Under the pieces are notes generated by a model. The model had not been told where the DNA came from. It made no database searches and worked only from the letters and a program-made list of their open reading frames with translations. A stretch of 64,000 bases of DNA. Origin: CAWAHD01 sp963781785. Lineage in GTDB: Bacteria; Planctomycetota; Planctomycetia; Isosphaerales; Isosphaeraceae. Both the position numbers and the translations under genes were made by a program. Below are positions 48,583 through 58,600 of the stretch, one piece after another. Position 1 is the stretch's first letter; every line of letters starts with the position of its first letter. Location of the stretch: the NCBI GenBank assembly GCA_963781785.1, contig CAWAHD010000005.1:3100001-3164000 (forward strand), read 5' to 3'.

Positions 48583-49044
48583 ATGGCATGGGGTCAAAAA
48601 CCTGCCCCGATCAAACAGTTCCCAGCGGCGACCAAGCGGTTTGTCAACCAGACCGGCGGCTACCTTCAGGTGACCCTGGTTGTCCGGAGCGGCGACGACC
48701 CCAAGAAACCTCCGTTCAAGTCCGTCTCGTTCGAGCTGAATGAGGGGCAAACAATCGTGCAGCAATACGGGGACCAAAGCAACCCGTACCTGAACAACAT
48801 CGTGGTCGTATTAACGATACAGGGCAGCATACCAGAAAGGCAAAATCTCGTGATTGCGCGGGGCTCTCCTGTCGACAACGACTACAACACGCACGACACG
48901 ATGGTCTTCCTGTACAAATCGAGCGCCATCCTCATGGAAGTGAGGAACCAGGGCGCCGGAATCGGCGAACGAATGGCCGTAGCAGTCGCCGGGACCGGCG
49001 GACCGGCCGAACCGAGGCGTTACGAGTTCGCGAAGCCCTCGTGA
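48583..49044 (+). CDS. small tandem paralogue 1 (FVN-TG-YLQV family)
   Basis: 153 residues from ATG 48583 (AAGGAG 8 nt upstream). Pattern shared by four consecutive genes: KRFVNQTGGYLQVTLVVRSG, KPPFKSVSFEL, then YGDQSNPYLNN and a DNDYNTHDTMVFLYK strand. This copy is the most diverged: its centre (VVVLTIQGSIPERQNLVIAR) replaces the EISVKALIDG segment, and it has an extra Gly-rich stretch before the final EPRRYEFAKPS. Predicted all-beta, cytosolic; no known family recognised. Confidence 0.65.
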   Translation: MAWGQKPAPIKQFPAATKRFVNQTGGYLQVTLVVRSGDDPKKPPFKSVSFELNEGQTIVQQYGDQSNPYLNNIVVVLTIQGSIPERQNLVIARGSPVDNDYNTHDTMVFLYKSSAILMEVRNQGAGIGERMAVAVAGTGGPAEPRRYEFAKPS

Positions 49045-49129
49045 AGTCCGGCCGGCCGGGATGCGATCGTCTCGAAGACCCCGGCGCCCTACCGAGCGAC
49101 CTTTGAATCATCATTGAGGAGTCTGACCC

Positions 49130-49576
49130 ATGCCTCTCAATCGCCGGCGACCGGTGGGAGACATCCCTATCGCAAGGGGCGGGAAGAGGTTTGTCAACGA
49201 AACCGGCGCCTACCTTCAGGTGACGCTGGTCGTCCGGAGCGGCAACAACCCGAGCAAACCTCCGTTCAAGACGCTCCCGTTCGAGATGGAAAAGGGCCAG
49301 AAACTCGTGATTCAGTACGGCGACAGAAACAACCCGTACTTGAATGAGATTTCCGTCAAAGCACTCGTCGACGGCGGGGCAAAATGGGCTGGAGAACTCG
49401 CGATCACGCCGGACTCCGATATTGACGTCCAATTGAATGATAACGAGACAGCGACCTTCAAGTACACGAATCGCGTCCTCAGTCTGGAGATGACGGTGAA
49501 CCGGGTCCGCACCAGGAGCCTGGCGGCCAAACCGGCGTGTTTTGACTTCACCATGCTCAATGGTGACTCACCATGA
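49130..49576 (+). CDS. small tandem paralogue 2 (FVN-TG-YLQV family)
   Basis: 148 residues; GAGGAG 8 nt before ATG 49130. Has the full pattern: KRFVNETGAYLQVTLVVRSG, KPPFKTLPFEMEKGQK, NPYLNEISVKALVDGGAKW, DVQLNDNETATFKYTN, SLAAKPACFDFTML. The regular spacing and separate ribosome sites indicate that each copy is translated independently. Function unknown; single beta-sandwich is likely. Confidence 0.65.
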   Translation: MPLNRRRPVGDIPIARGGKRFVNETGAYLQVTLVVRSGNNPSKPPFKTLPFEMEKGQKLVIQYGDRNNPYLNEISVKALVDGGAKWAGELAITPDSDIDVQLNDNETATFKYTNRVLSLEMTVNRVRTRSLAAKPACFDFTMLNGDSP

Positions 49577-49589
49577 AGGAGCCCGACTG

Positions 49590-49985
49590 ATGGGATTCCA
49601 GCCCGGCGCGAAGGAGTTTGTCAACGAGACCGGCTACTACCTTCAGGTGACCCTGGTGGTCCGCAGAGGCAATGATCCCAAGCAATCTCTCCCAGACAAA
49701 GTCTCGTTCGACATGGAGAAGAGCACAAGAACGACAAAACAATTCGGCGATGCCAAGAACCCGTACCTGAACGAGATCGAGGTCAAAGCGCTCATCGCCG
49801 GCACGATCGAATACTTTGGACAGCTCGTGATCGAGCGTGACACCGCTGTCGACATCGAATTCAACACGAATGATACGGCAAGCTTCCGGTACGAGAAACG
49901 CGAGCTCGGGTTGGTGATGACGAAGCAAGGCTCCCGGGCCGTTGCGGCCGAACCGGCATGGTTCGCCTTCACGAAGCTGGAGTGA
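49590..49985 (+). CDS. small tandem paralogue 3 (FVN-TG-YLQV family)
   Basis: 131 residues, the shortest and probably minimal form. AAGGAG 8 nt before ATG 49590, which lies only 13 nt after the stop of paralogue 2. Motifs: KEFVNETGYYLQVTLVVRRG, NPYLNEIEVKALIAGTIEYF, DIEFNTNDTASFRYEKRELG, AAEPAWFAF. Function unknown. Confidence 0.65.
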   Translation: MGFQPGAKEFVNETGYYLQVTLVVRRGNDPKQSLPDKVSFDMEKSTRTTKQFGDAKNPYLNEIEVKALIAGTIEYFGQLVIERDTAVDIEFNTNDTASFRYEKRELGLVMTKQGSRAVAAEPAWFAFTKLE

Positions 49986-50075
49986 GGTCAGGCCGCGCGG
50001 CACCACGTCCAGCCGTCGCCAATCTTCGAGGACCCTCGAGTCACTTGTGAGTCACGATTTGAAGGAACCAGTCGC

Positions 50076-50813
50076 ATGCGACTCCAGCCAGGCACCAAGG
50101 AGTTCGTCAACGAAACCGGCGTCTATCTTCAGGTGTCGCTGGCTGTCCGGACGGGCAACGACCCGCACAAGCCTCCCCTCAAGGTCGTCTCGTTCGAAAT
50201 GGAGAAGGGGACGAAAACGAAGAAGATTTTTGACGACGGCAACAACCCCTTTCTGAACGAGATCTCCGTCAAAGCATTCATCGATGGCGCCGTCAAATGG
50301 GTTGGAAAGCTCGTGGTCGACAAGGGGTCCGAGGTCGACACCGAATTCAACACGCGCGACACCGTGATATTCCGGTACAAGCGGTATGATCTCTATTGGT
50401 ACGACACGCAGAACGCCCGTGATATCCGTCAGGGCGGAAGAAACATGATGCAGATTGCCGAGGTGGTCTCTGGTGCGGGCAGAATGCTAACGATCAACAT
50501 CTTCGACGATCACGGTCGAATTGCCAGGGGAGGCCGAGGCGGGTACTTGATGGGCAACAAACCTGATGTCTGGTTTGCTCTCAATCGGCTACTCGATCAA
50601 CTCAGGGGCCACCCGGGCGCTTTCTACCCGCCACCTCGTCCTCACCCGCTTACCGGAAGCCAGGAGGATGAGATCATGGCCACGGTCGCGTCACTCCTCG
50701 ACTACCCAGACTTCCAGAAGCGCAAACTCACTCTGGAAATGTCGTCCGTCGCCTCTGTGAGAAGCTTGGCAGGCGAACCGAAGCGTTTTGAGTTCACGAT
50801 GGTGGAGGAGTGA
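50076..50813 (+). CDS. small tandem paralogue 4 with about 105-residue insertion
   Basis: 245 residues. The family frame is complete (KEFVNETGVYLQVSLAVRTG, NPFLNEISVKAFIDGAVKWV, DTEFNTRDTVIFRYKR ... KLTLEM, SLAGEPKRFEFTMVEE), but between FRYKR and KLTLEM lies an extra segment of about 105 residues (MQIAEVVSGAGRMLTINIFD, GGYLMGNKPDVWFALNRLLD, PPPRPHPLTGSQEDEIM). The insertion is in frame and flanked by similar basic residues, so it is a gained domain rather than an error. Last gene of the plus-strand operon. The inserted domain is not recognised. Confidence 0.65.
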   Translation: MRLQPGTKEFVNETGVYLQVSLAVRTGNDPHKPPLKVVSFEMEKGTKTKKIFDDGNNPFLNEISVKAFIDGAVKWVGKLVVDKGSEVDTEFNTRDTVIFRYKRYDLYWYDTQNARDIRQGGRNMMQIAEVVSGAGRMLTINIFDDHGRIARGGRGGYLMGNKPDVWFALNRLLDQLRGHPGAFYPPPRPHPLTGSQEDEIMATVASLLDYPDFQKRKLTLEMSSVASVRSLAGEPKRFEFTMVEE

Positions 50814-50852
50814 TGTGAGGCCGCACTTGACGCCGGCGCGAGGACCGATCGA

Positions 50853-51747
50853 TCAGCCCTGTCGCTCGACCGCGTAGAAGGCCAGCGCGGCCAGGGCCGA
50901 GGCCGCCGGCGACGGCCGCAGGGCGCGGCGGACGATCCCCGCGGCTTGGCCGGCGAGCTCGCTCGCGGCCGGCAGAGACGACAGGCCGGCCTCGCCGTCG
51001 AGCACGTCGTCGCGCATCTGAAACGCCAGCCCGAGACGCTCGGAATACTCGATGAGCGCCCGGCGCTCGACTCTCGGAGGCGCCGCCCTTGCGCGCCCCC
51101 AGCTCCACGCACACGCGGATGAGCGAGCCCGTCTTCATGCGGCGGACTGCGCGATCGGTATGGCGGCCGGCCAGGTCCAGGAGCTGGCCTTCCACCATCC
51201 CGTGTTGACCAATGCAGCGATTGATGGCCAGGGGCACCCATGAGTCGCCGCCGCTGCCCACAATCGCCAGCTCGTAGGCCTTGTTCAGGAAGAAGATGGC
51301 CGTCAGCACGGCGACCGCCTCGCCGTCGCGGCGGTGCAAGGTCGGCTCGCCGCGCCGCTGGTCGGCGTTGTCCATGCAGGGGAGGTCGTCGAAGAGGAGC
51401 GAGCTGGCGTGCAGGAACTCCAGGGCGCAGGCCAGGTCGAGGGCCCCCTCGGCGGAGCCTCCGACGGCCTCGCACGCCAGCAGGGTCAGTAACGGCCGGA
51501 ACCGCTTGCCGCCCGTGTCGAGGACGTAGGCCACCGGGCCGCGGAGCGCCCCCGTGCCCAACGCGACGCGCGCCCTGAGCGCCGCGTCGATCAGCCCGGT
51601 GCGCTGGCGGCAGAGCGCGGCGACCGACTCGCCGGCCCCCTCCAGTACGCCCGCCAGTTCCTCAGGCGCGTCGGGCACGCCCACGGTCGTGGACATGGTC
51701 CCAATCGCGGCGACTGTCTCGGCGGCGGGCGAGCGTGTGATCGACAT
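50853..51747 (-). CDS. polyprenyl diphosphate synthase (frameshifted)
   Basis: Start at ATG 51747 (MSITRSPAAETVAA), about 298 residues when restored. GGKRFRPLLTLLACEAVGG, CALEFLHASSLLFDDLPCMD and NADQRRGEPTLHRRDG are the hallmark first Asp-rich region of farnesyl/geranylgeranyl diphosphate synthases (DDxxxxD). The frame shifts near 51075, in a GGCGGCGCC tract; restored it reads VERRALIEYSERLGLAFQMR, then DDVLD, the second Asp-rich site. It would supply an allylic diphosphate for the prenyltransferase-like and cyclase-like proteins encoded opposite. As read the second metal site is lost. Confidence 0.82.
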
Positions 51748-52162
51748 GGTGGAGTCCCGTTGTGCGCTCGATCGGATCGGAGCAAGTCGAGAAGGGCTCG
51801 CGACAGGAGAGTACGCCACGACCACGCCGGCCCACCTCCGCGACCGCGGTACTGTACCACCCGTGCACACAAATTGTCACGATCATTTGACCACAAATTG
51901 AGTGACGTTGCTCAGTCGCACCGCCACACGAAGAAAGCGACACCAGACCGCCACCAGATCGACACTTGAGCCCGGCATATCACCGGCTAAAATCAGCCGC
52001 ACACCAGCGTGCAGTGATTTGAGGGAAATCCCACGGTCCGGGCCTTGGGGGCCCTCCGCTCGCCCGGATCCCGGGACGATCGGGCCACGTTCCGCCGGTA
52101 GAGACGTGCCCCTTCGATCCGATCAAGCAGAGTCCCTCCCTCCAAACCGAGAGGTCCCGTTC
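51748..52162. promoter_or_regulatory. divergent intergenic region with phased direct-repeat operator, site 3
   Basis: 415 bases between polyprenyl synthase (minus) and the first kinase gene (plus). Site 3 at 51937-51971: heptamers GCGACAC (51937), CCGCCAC (51948) and TCGACAC (51959) at 11-bp steps, then TTGAGC (51966) and a good -10, TAAAAT, 16 nt later. The expected transcript would start near 52000 and give a leader of about 160 nt. The stretch 51748-51930 probably holds the synthase promoter. Confidence 0.6.
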
Positions 52163-53272
52163 ATGTCGATCTTCACGACGAGTAAGTTCACGAGTGACGG
52201 CGTCACGGTCTCACAAGTGACGATCCCGGTGGGTGGCTCAGGAAAAGTGTTCATGTTCACCGTTTCGCAAGGTCAGAAGAGAGAGAAATGCGTACTGAAG
52301 GTAGACACTCAGAACGCAGTAACCGTCCCCGTCGATAAGCCGAAGACTCTTGCGAAGTATTCCGCCGAACTGGCGGCAAACCTTGTGATCATGGCTCAAC
52401 TTTTCAAGGTGGCAGCAAAACCGTTGGGCAAGTTGAGATGCCTCCTCCCTGCGGAGGTCGCCGCGTTGAAAGCGCATGTCGAGCGGGGGCGTGCCACTGA
52501 GACTGCGAAGCAGTATTTTCTTGATCGTAATCGAGATGGTACCACTGCGCCCCAAGTCTGGTACCTGATGAACGAACTCAAGAGCATCGACGACATGGGT
52601 TTTGCAGACACCATTGACAAGAGAAAAGACAGGGGGGAGTCAGAAGAGAGGATCAAGAACGCGCAAATGCTCTGGCAAGCGTGGGCACAGCTTATGATCA
52701 CAAAGCCGGGCGTCTTGAAAGACTTGGGTTCAATTTGTGCCGTGGATTTCTTTATTGGAAACCGCGATCGATTCGATCCCTATACTCCTCCTCCTACGAA
52801 GAGGCCTCGGGATGTTGTAGTTGGAATGCCAGGTAATGTTCTGATCGGCGATGACGGACCTGTCGGGCTCGATTTTTTCGATCCCTCCAGTCTTTCGGGA
52901 AGTTACTGGAATCTGTACGCCGAACATGGCAAAGACAAAAATGATTTGGGCTGGTTTGGATATTTTCTGAGCGAGTCCAACTGGCAGATCAGGGTTCCAC
53001 GTTATCCGAAGGCTTTTGATTTACCGCTTGCCGAGCGGAAACAAAAGTTTGCCAAGCGTGTCGTGGCGGAATTGATGCGGCTTTGCGACGTTCAAGTTGT
53101 TAAGCAGAGTGTTATGGATGGCTTTTGCACGCAATTCCTTGCTGGAATGCAATCGGCGGAGACGAGCATCCAGACCTGGGTGAGCAACTCAGCAAAAGCG
53201 TTTTGCAAGGATATCGGTGTCAAGGTTCCCACGGGACTTGCCGCGCGAGCACAATCAATCTGGGGGAAATGA
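52163..53272 (+). CDS. actin-fragmin-kinase-like / HipA-superfamily kinase 1
   Basis: 369 residues. The kinase-like core is seen in KCVLKVDT (K46, ATP lysine), AVDFFIGNRDRFDP (D195, N200, D202; the GNxDR catalytic pattern of actin-fragmin, PI4K and HipA-type kinases) and GNVLIGDDGPVGLDFFD (N225 and metal-binding D237). The C-terminal helix region (SIQTWVSNSAKAFCKDIGVK) is shared with the two downstream copies. Substrate unknown; protein or lipid possible. First gene after operator site 3. Codon use is more A/T-rich here than in the beta-protein operon, hinting at a separate origin. Confidence 0.72.
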   Translation: MSIFTTSKFTSDGVTVSQVTIPVGGSGKVFMFTVSQGQKREKCVLKVDTQNAVTVPVDKPKTLAKYSAELAANLVIMAQLFKVAAKPLGKLRCLLPAEVAALKAHVERGRATETAKQYFLDRNRDGTTAPQVWYLMNELKSIDDMGFADTIDKRKDRGESEERIKNAQMLWQAWAQLMITKPGVLKDLGSICAVDFFIGNRDRFDPYTPPPTKRPRDVVVGMPGNVLIGDDGPVGLDFFDPSSLSGSYWNLYAEHGKDKNDLGWFGYFLSESNWQIRVPRYPKAFDLPLAERKQKFAKRVVAELMRLCDVQVVKQSVMDGFCTQFLAGMQSAETSIQTWVSNSAKAFCKDIGVKVPTGLAARAQSIWGK

Positions 53273-53383
53273 GGCTGGACGTGGTCTCCACGCCGATCGC
53301 GACAGGTTCAGGCACCTGAGACGGACGATTTCTCATAGTCCAGGCAAGTCAAGCAGGTCCATCCAAACCGAGGAGCTCGCGCC

Positions 53384-54495
53384 ATGTCTGTCTACACGAC
53401 AACACGACTGACTGATCCGTCCGTGACAATCGCAGCGCTCAAAATCCCGAGCGGCGGCTCGGGGAAGGTATTCATGTTCAATGCGGTGCGAGGCCAGCTC
53501 GCCGAGCCCTGCGTTGTCAAGGTGGACTCAGCCAAAGGTAATCCAGGTGAGGCAAAGAAAACTCTGGAGAAACGATCAAAGAATCTCGCGCAGAACCTTT
53601 TGATCATGGCGCAACTGTACCGGGTGGCCGCCAAACGGTTGTGTCGGATCCGCGTCCTGAACACTGCAGAAGTCGACAATCTCGCATTGCAGTCGCGAAC
53701 GATACCACACTCACACAGGAGGGCCGGGACGATTTCCAGAATCGCTACAACGATGGTACAACCGGTTATCAAGGCGCGGTTGCGCCTCAAGTCTGGTTTC
53801 TCATGGAAAAGGTCAAAGTACTGCAGGACTTCGGGCTCGCAGACACCAAAGGGAGACTGGGACTGGACGGCTTGCCGTGGGCGAGCTGGCTGAGAGATTG
53901 GAGAGTCTGGGCCCGGAAAGCACTTGAAAAAAAGGACGCCTGGGCAGATCTGGGGCGTATTGCCCTCGTCGATATGTTCGTCGGAAACAACGATCGGTTT
54001 AATATGTGGGTCGGTCCGCCGGCACGCGACCCGGATAGTACGATTGTGGTCAAGGATAAAGTCGTTGGTCATCCAGGTAATGTCCTGATCGGCGAGGACG
54101 GACCGGTTGGGCTGGACTTCTTCGATCCCTTCTCGGGGGAGAGTAGTTGGGATCTCTACCATGAGTACAAAACATTAAATAAGAACTGGTACGGTTACTT
54201 CCTGTGCGAGCCTATTCCCGATACTGCAAATTATGCCAAGAAATGGCTGCGGCAAATGTCGGTTGCAGCCCGGAAGAACGACTTTGCCCTGCGTGTTGTG
54301 AACGAGCTGATGCGGCTGTCCGATCTGAAGGCCGACCCTGCGAAGGCCAAAACCCAATTCATGGACGGGATGCAATATGCCGCCGGCGACCTCCAGTTCT
54401 GGGTTCAAAAAACGTCCAAGAAGTTCTGCAAGGATATCGGCGTCCCCGTGCCCAAGGGACTCGCGGAGCGATCTCGGTTGATATTGGGAACGTGA
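53384..54495 (+). CDS. actin-fragmin-kinase-like kinase 2 (frameshifted)
   Basis: ATG 53384 with GAGGAG 8 nt upstream. First frame: MSVYTTTRLTDPSVTIAALK to AEVDNL; a base is missing near 53680, and IAVANDTTLTQEGRDDF continues in the next frame to a stop at 54495. Restored length about 370 residues. Catalytic pattern kept: CVVKVDS, LVDMFVGNNDRFNM, GNVLIGEDGPVGLDFFD. Copies 2 and 3 are closer to each other than to copy 1 (YRVAAKRLCRIRVLNTAEVD). Function as for copy 1. If the shift is real only a 170-residue fragment is made. Confidence 0.68.
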
Positions 54496-54552
54496 GGCAT
54501 GAGTAACGGTCTGTTTGTCAGATCATTCCATTCCATCCCAGAGGACGAGGTG

Positions 54553-55638
54553 ATGTCCGTATTCACGAAAGCGCGACTGACTGATAAGACCGTGGTCATT
54601 CCGCCGGAATCACTGAAGATACCAGACGCCGGCTCGGTGCAAACATTCATGTTCACTGCGGTGCAAGGCCAGTTGAAGGAACCGTGCGTTGTCAAGGTCA
54701 ACACGGCTCTGGCAAAGGAGGAAACCAAGAAAATTACCGAAAAACGTGCGGAGAATCTCCAGCATAATCTTCTCATCATGGCCCAACTGTACCGAGTGGC
54801 GGCCAAGCGATTGTGCCAGCTTCGCTGCCTGAACGCCGCTGAAGTCGACAAGCTGAAAGAGGCAGTCACGAAGAGCGGCGCGCTCACCACTGAGCAAAAG
54901 TCCGACCTGAATGAGCGCTATGAAGCACGGAAAGACTCCCCGCAAGTCTGGTATCTCATGGAGAAGCTGGAAGACTTGGTCGAGTTCGATACCCATCGGA
55001 TCTTGCAACGCAAGAAACAGAGGGGAGATTTAGACCAGGACGAGTGGCTGAGCGCGTGGCAGACGTCGGCCCAGAAAGCGCTCCGCAAAAAAGGCGTGTG
55101 GGAGGATCTCGGGTCGATTGCCACAGTGGACATGTTTGTTGGAAATACGGATCGACTTGATCCATTTGCGATGCACGGTGCACCAAAAGATCCCGAAGTT
55201 CACGATATGGCCGTCATTAACCCAGGAAACGTCATTATTGGCAAAGAAGGACCTGTCGGTCTCGATTTTTTTGACTGCCTGATCGTGAAAAACTGGGACC
55301 TCTACCACGAATATAAGCCGCTTGATAAGAACTGGCCCGGTTACTTCCTCACCGAGAAGATTCCCGAAGCTGCGAACGAGGCTCGAAGAGTGCGCAAGAA
55401 GTCACTCGCCGCGCGAAAGGAGGAATTCTCCACGCGGGTCGTGAAGGAACTGATGCGGATTTGCAAGCTCAAGGACGACCCGATCAAGCCCAGAGACAGG
55501 TTCATCTATGGGATGGGAAGAGCGGAGGGTGACATCCAGTTCTGGGTTCGGAAGACGGCCAAGAAGTTTTGCAAGGATATCGGTGCCCCCGTTCCTCCGG
55601 GACTCGCCCAGAGAGATCAACTGATCTGGGGAGCATGA
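54553..55638 (+). CDS. actin-fragmin-kinase-like kinase 3
   Basis: 361 residues from ATG 54553 (GAGG 8 nt upstream; aligns with copies 1 and 2). Open throughout. CVVKVNT, TVDMFVGNTDRLDP and GNVIIGKEGPVGLDFFD give the ATP lysine, catalytic GNxDR and metal Asp. C-terminus GDIQFWVRKTAKKFCKDIGA is shared with copies 1 and 2. Follows copy 2 by 57 nt in the same operon; the cytochrome gene starts 47 nt downstream. Confidence 0.72.
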   Translation: MSVFTKARLTDKTVVIPPESLKIPDAGSVQTFMFTAVQGQLKEPCVVKVNTALAKEETKKITEKRAENLQHNLLIMAQLYRVAAKRLCQLRCLNAAEVDKLKEAVTKSGALTTEQKSDLNERYEARKDSPQVWYLMEKLEDLVEFDTHRILQRKKQRGDLDQDEWLSAWQTSAQKALRKKGVWEDLGSIATVDMFVGNTDRLDPFAMHGAPKDPEVHDMAVINPGNVIIGKEGPVGLDFFDCLIVKNWDLYHEYKPLDKNWPGYFLTEKIPEAANEARRVRKKSLAARKEEFSTRVVKELMRICKLKDDPIKPRDRFIYGMGRAEGDIQFWVRKTAKKFCKDIGAPVPPGLAQRDQLIWGA

Positions 55639-55685
55639 GGCTGCACGACGATGCGCCCGCAGTGAGAGATCAAAGGGGGTTGGCC

Positions 55686-58600
55686 GTGGCCAGGACCGCG
55701 ACTGATCGGGCATTCTGGTGCATCGTCGCGAGCGTCCTTCTTGTCCTCTGCCCTTGGGCCGCGCCGGCAGCGCCGCCCCAGGGTACTCATCCGGTAGGGG
55801 CCAGGGCCGGCTTGCCGCTGCCGCACGAGCTGCCCCTCCAGGACTACGAGCGCGTCCTCTACAAGTTTCTGTTCACGCGGGCGTACGCGGCGGCACCAAA
55901 TTCCTGGACCCAGGACAAGGAGATCCGGGACACCGGCCCGTTCATCGCCGGCGAGTATCACGGCACTCACCCGGCGGTGCGCGTTTCTTATTCGCCGGAG
56001 GTGAAGAGCTGGCTCGATTCCGGCCGCATGGGTGAGATCGCTGACGGCGCGATCATCATCAAGGAAATGTTCTATCCCCCCGCGGCCCTGTACTATGAAC
56101 CGACGGTCGGCGAACCTACGCTCAAAGACGTGAAGACTCGCGCCTCGATGCTCGACCGCCTGAATTTCGCCTGGACCGTGATGGTCAAGGACCGCTCGGT
56201 CGCCAAGGGGGGCTGGTTCTATGCCGACGTCAACAACCCCAAGATCGAGATCGACAAGACGACCAAGACGTCCGGGGAGCACGAGGAGGCCGTCGAGAAC
56301 GCGGTCTCGCAGGCGCTCGACCGCTACGAGCTGAGAGTCAATTCGCCCTGGTCGTCGTTTCCGGCTGCCGGCACGGCGCTCGGCACCTGTCAGCGGTGCC
56401 ACGCCTCAGCCGCCGGTGAGATGACGTTCAGCTCGCTTGCCAACGTCCGAGACTTCCCGGGCCAGCCGCTCAGGTTCCGGATCGACGACTCCTGGCGCCA
56501 TGAGGAATTCCTCTTCAAGCTGCGGAAACGCTTACCCGAGATCTTCGTCACCGCCGCCGCACCGCTCGCCTCGACCCGCGCCATCGCGCGGGCGATACCG
56601 GTCCCGATCAACCGCGACGCAAGCCAGGATCCGGATGAGTACTTCATCTCGCCCGGACACCGGCCGCCGGCCGAGCCGTACATGCCCTCACCTGCCGCGC
56701 GCGGATGGCGCCGAAGGCGCCGGCGCCCGCGCCCAACCCGGAGTTCGTCGCGACCTTTCCCTTTGCCTCGCCCACGACCGATCCCAAGCGATTCCCCGGC
56801 CAGTGGGCCGACCACGTCGTCGCCGGGCCGAAGGGGGCCGAAGCGTTTATCACCTCCGACAACTGCCTGGGCTGCCACGGCGGCCTGGGCGGCGCTCCCG
56901 CCGGTCTGGCCATGTTCGTCCCGACCGGCAAGGAATACGGCCAGGGCTACAACGTCTCCGAGTACGGCGAATGGCGGTGGTCGCCGATGGGCCTGGCCGG
57001 CCGCGACCCGGTGTTCCACTCGCAGATCGAGAGCGAGCTGGCGCTCTTCGGCGCCGAGTTCCCCGCCGACCAGGCCGCGCCCGCCAAGGCCGCCCTGATC
57101 AATCTCTGCGTGGGCTGCCACGGCGCCATGGGTCAGCGCCAGCTCGCGATCGACGCCCACGCCGGCCACACTTCCAAGGCCACAGGCCAGCGGCTCGACG
57201 GCAACTTCAAGCTCGAGTACTTCGACCTCACGACCGCCCTCGATGCCGAGGGCCTCAAGCAAAAGGATTATGAGTACCACAAGTACGGCAACCTCGCGCG
57301 AAGGCGTGAGCTGCACCGTCTGCCACCACATCGTCCCACCCGACCCGGCCAGCGTGAAGGCGTCGGGGCTGAGTGACTTCGAATACTTTTTGATGAAGAA
57401 TACGACGGGACGATTCGAGCGGGGTCCGGACAACACGCTCAACGGCCCATTCGAAAAGGTTGCCGTCTTGCCGATGGAGGCTTCGCTGGGCATCACTCCC
57501 AAGTTCAGCCCCTACCTCAAGGACTCGCGGGTCTGCGGGACCTGCCACACGATCAACCTGCCCAACGTCGACGCCAAACACCGCGAGTTCGCGTACCTCG
57601 ACCAGGCCGAGACCATCCCCGAGTTCAAGCCGTTCCCGCACAGCCTGGAGCAGGCGACCTTCGTCGAATGGCAGAACAGCGTGTTTGCAAACGAGGGGAA
57701 TGCCGGGCAATACAAGAGCTGCCAGGACTGCCACATGCCCGGCGGCTTTGTCTCGAAAGAAAAGATGGTCGACCAGATCGCCACCCAGATCGCCACGATC
57801 CAGGACTCGACCTACCCGATGGCCGACCACAGCGCCGGCCGAAGCTCTGCACATCCCGGTCCGAGGCGACTTTAGGCGCCATGAAATGGTCGGGCTCAAC
57901 GTGTTCGTCGAGTCGATGTTCGGACAGTTTTACCCGATTCTGGGCGTCGATAAGGTCGACCCCATGACGTATGCGAAGACCGGCAACAGCCTGGCCATCG
58001 ACAACATGGTTCGCCAGGCGCGTGAGGCAACGGTTGACCTCGCCCTGGCGCTGGTCGACGTCCCCGTCAAGGGTCCGCTGGTCGCGGAGGTCATCGTGAC
58101 CAACAAGGTCGGCCACCGGTTCCCGAGCGGCGTCGGGTTCCGCCGCGCGTTCCTCGAGGTCCTGGCCAGGAAGAAGTCCACCGGCGAGGTCGTCTGGGGC
58201 TCCGGCCGGACCAATTCCGTGGGAGTGATCGTCGACGGCAAGGGGACGCCGCTTGCCTCGGAGTTCCTTCCCAATGAGAACACTTTCCAGCCCCATTACC
58301 AGGAGATCCGCGGCGAGGACCAGGTGCAGATCTACGAGGAGTTGACCCTTAACGCCCGGCGCGATTTCACCACCAGCTTCATCCACCGAGTCACGCACAA
58401 GAAGAACAACCGCCTCCTTGCCCGAGGTTGGCTCTCCGGCGAGCACCTCGCGACCAAAAGCGCGATCGTCAAACAGTTCCTGGCCGCGACCGACCCTCAA
58501 GGGGAAAGTGTCCACGGCGACCCAGATTTCGGCGACAACGGCGGCAAGGGGGCCTCGGGGATGGACCACATCCGATACGTCATGAGCCTGCCCGCCGGAG

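Noticed and set aside
52163..55638. hipBA toxin-antitoxin loci
   Set aside because: The kinase motifs recall HipA, but there is no HipB-like helix-turn-helix gene next to any copy and the core fits actin-fragmin-type kinases better.
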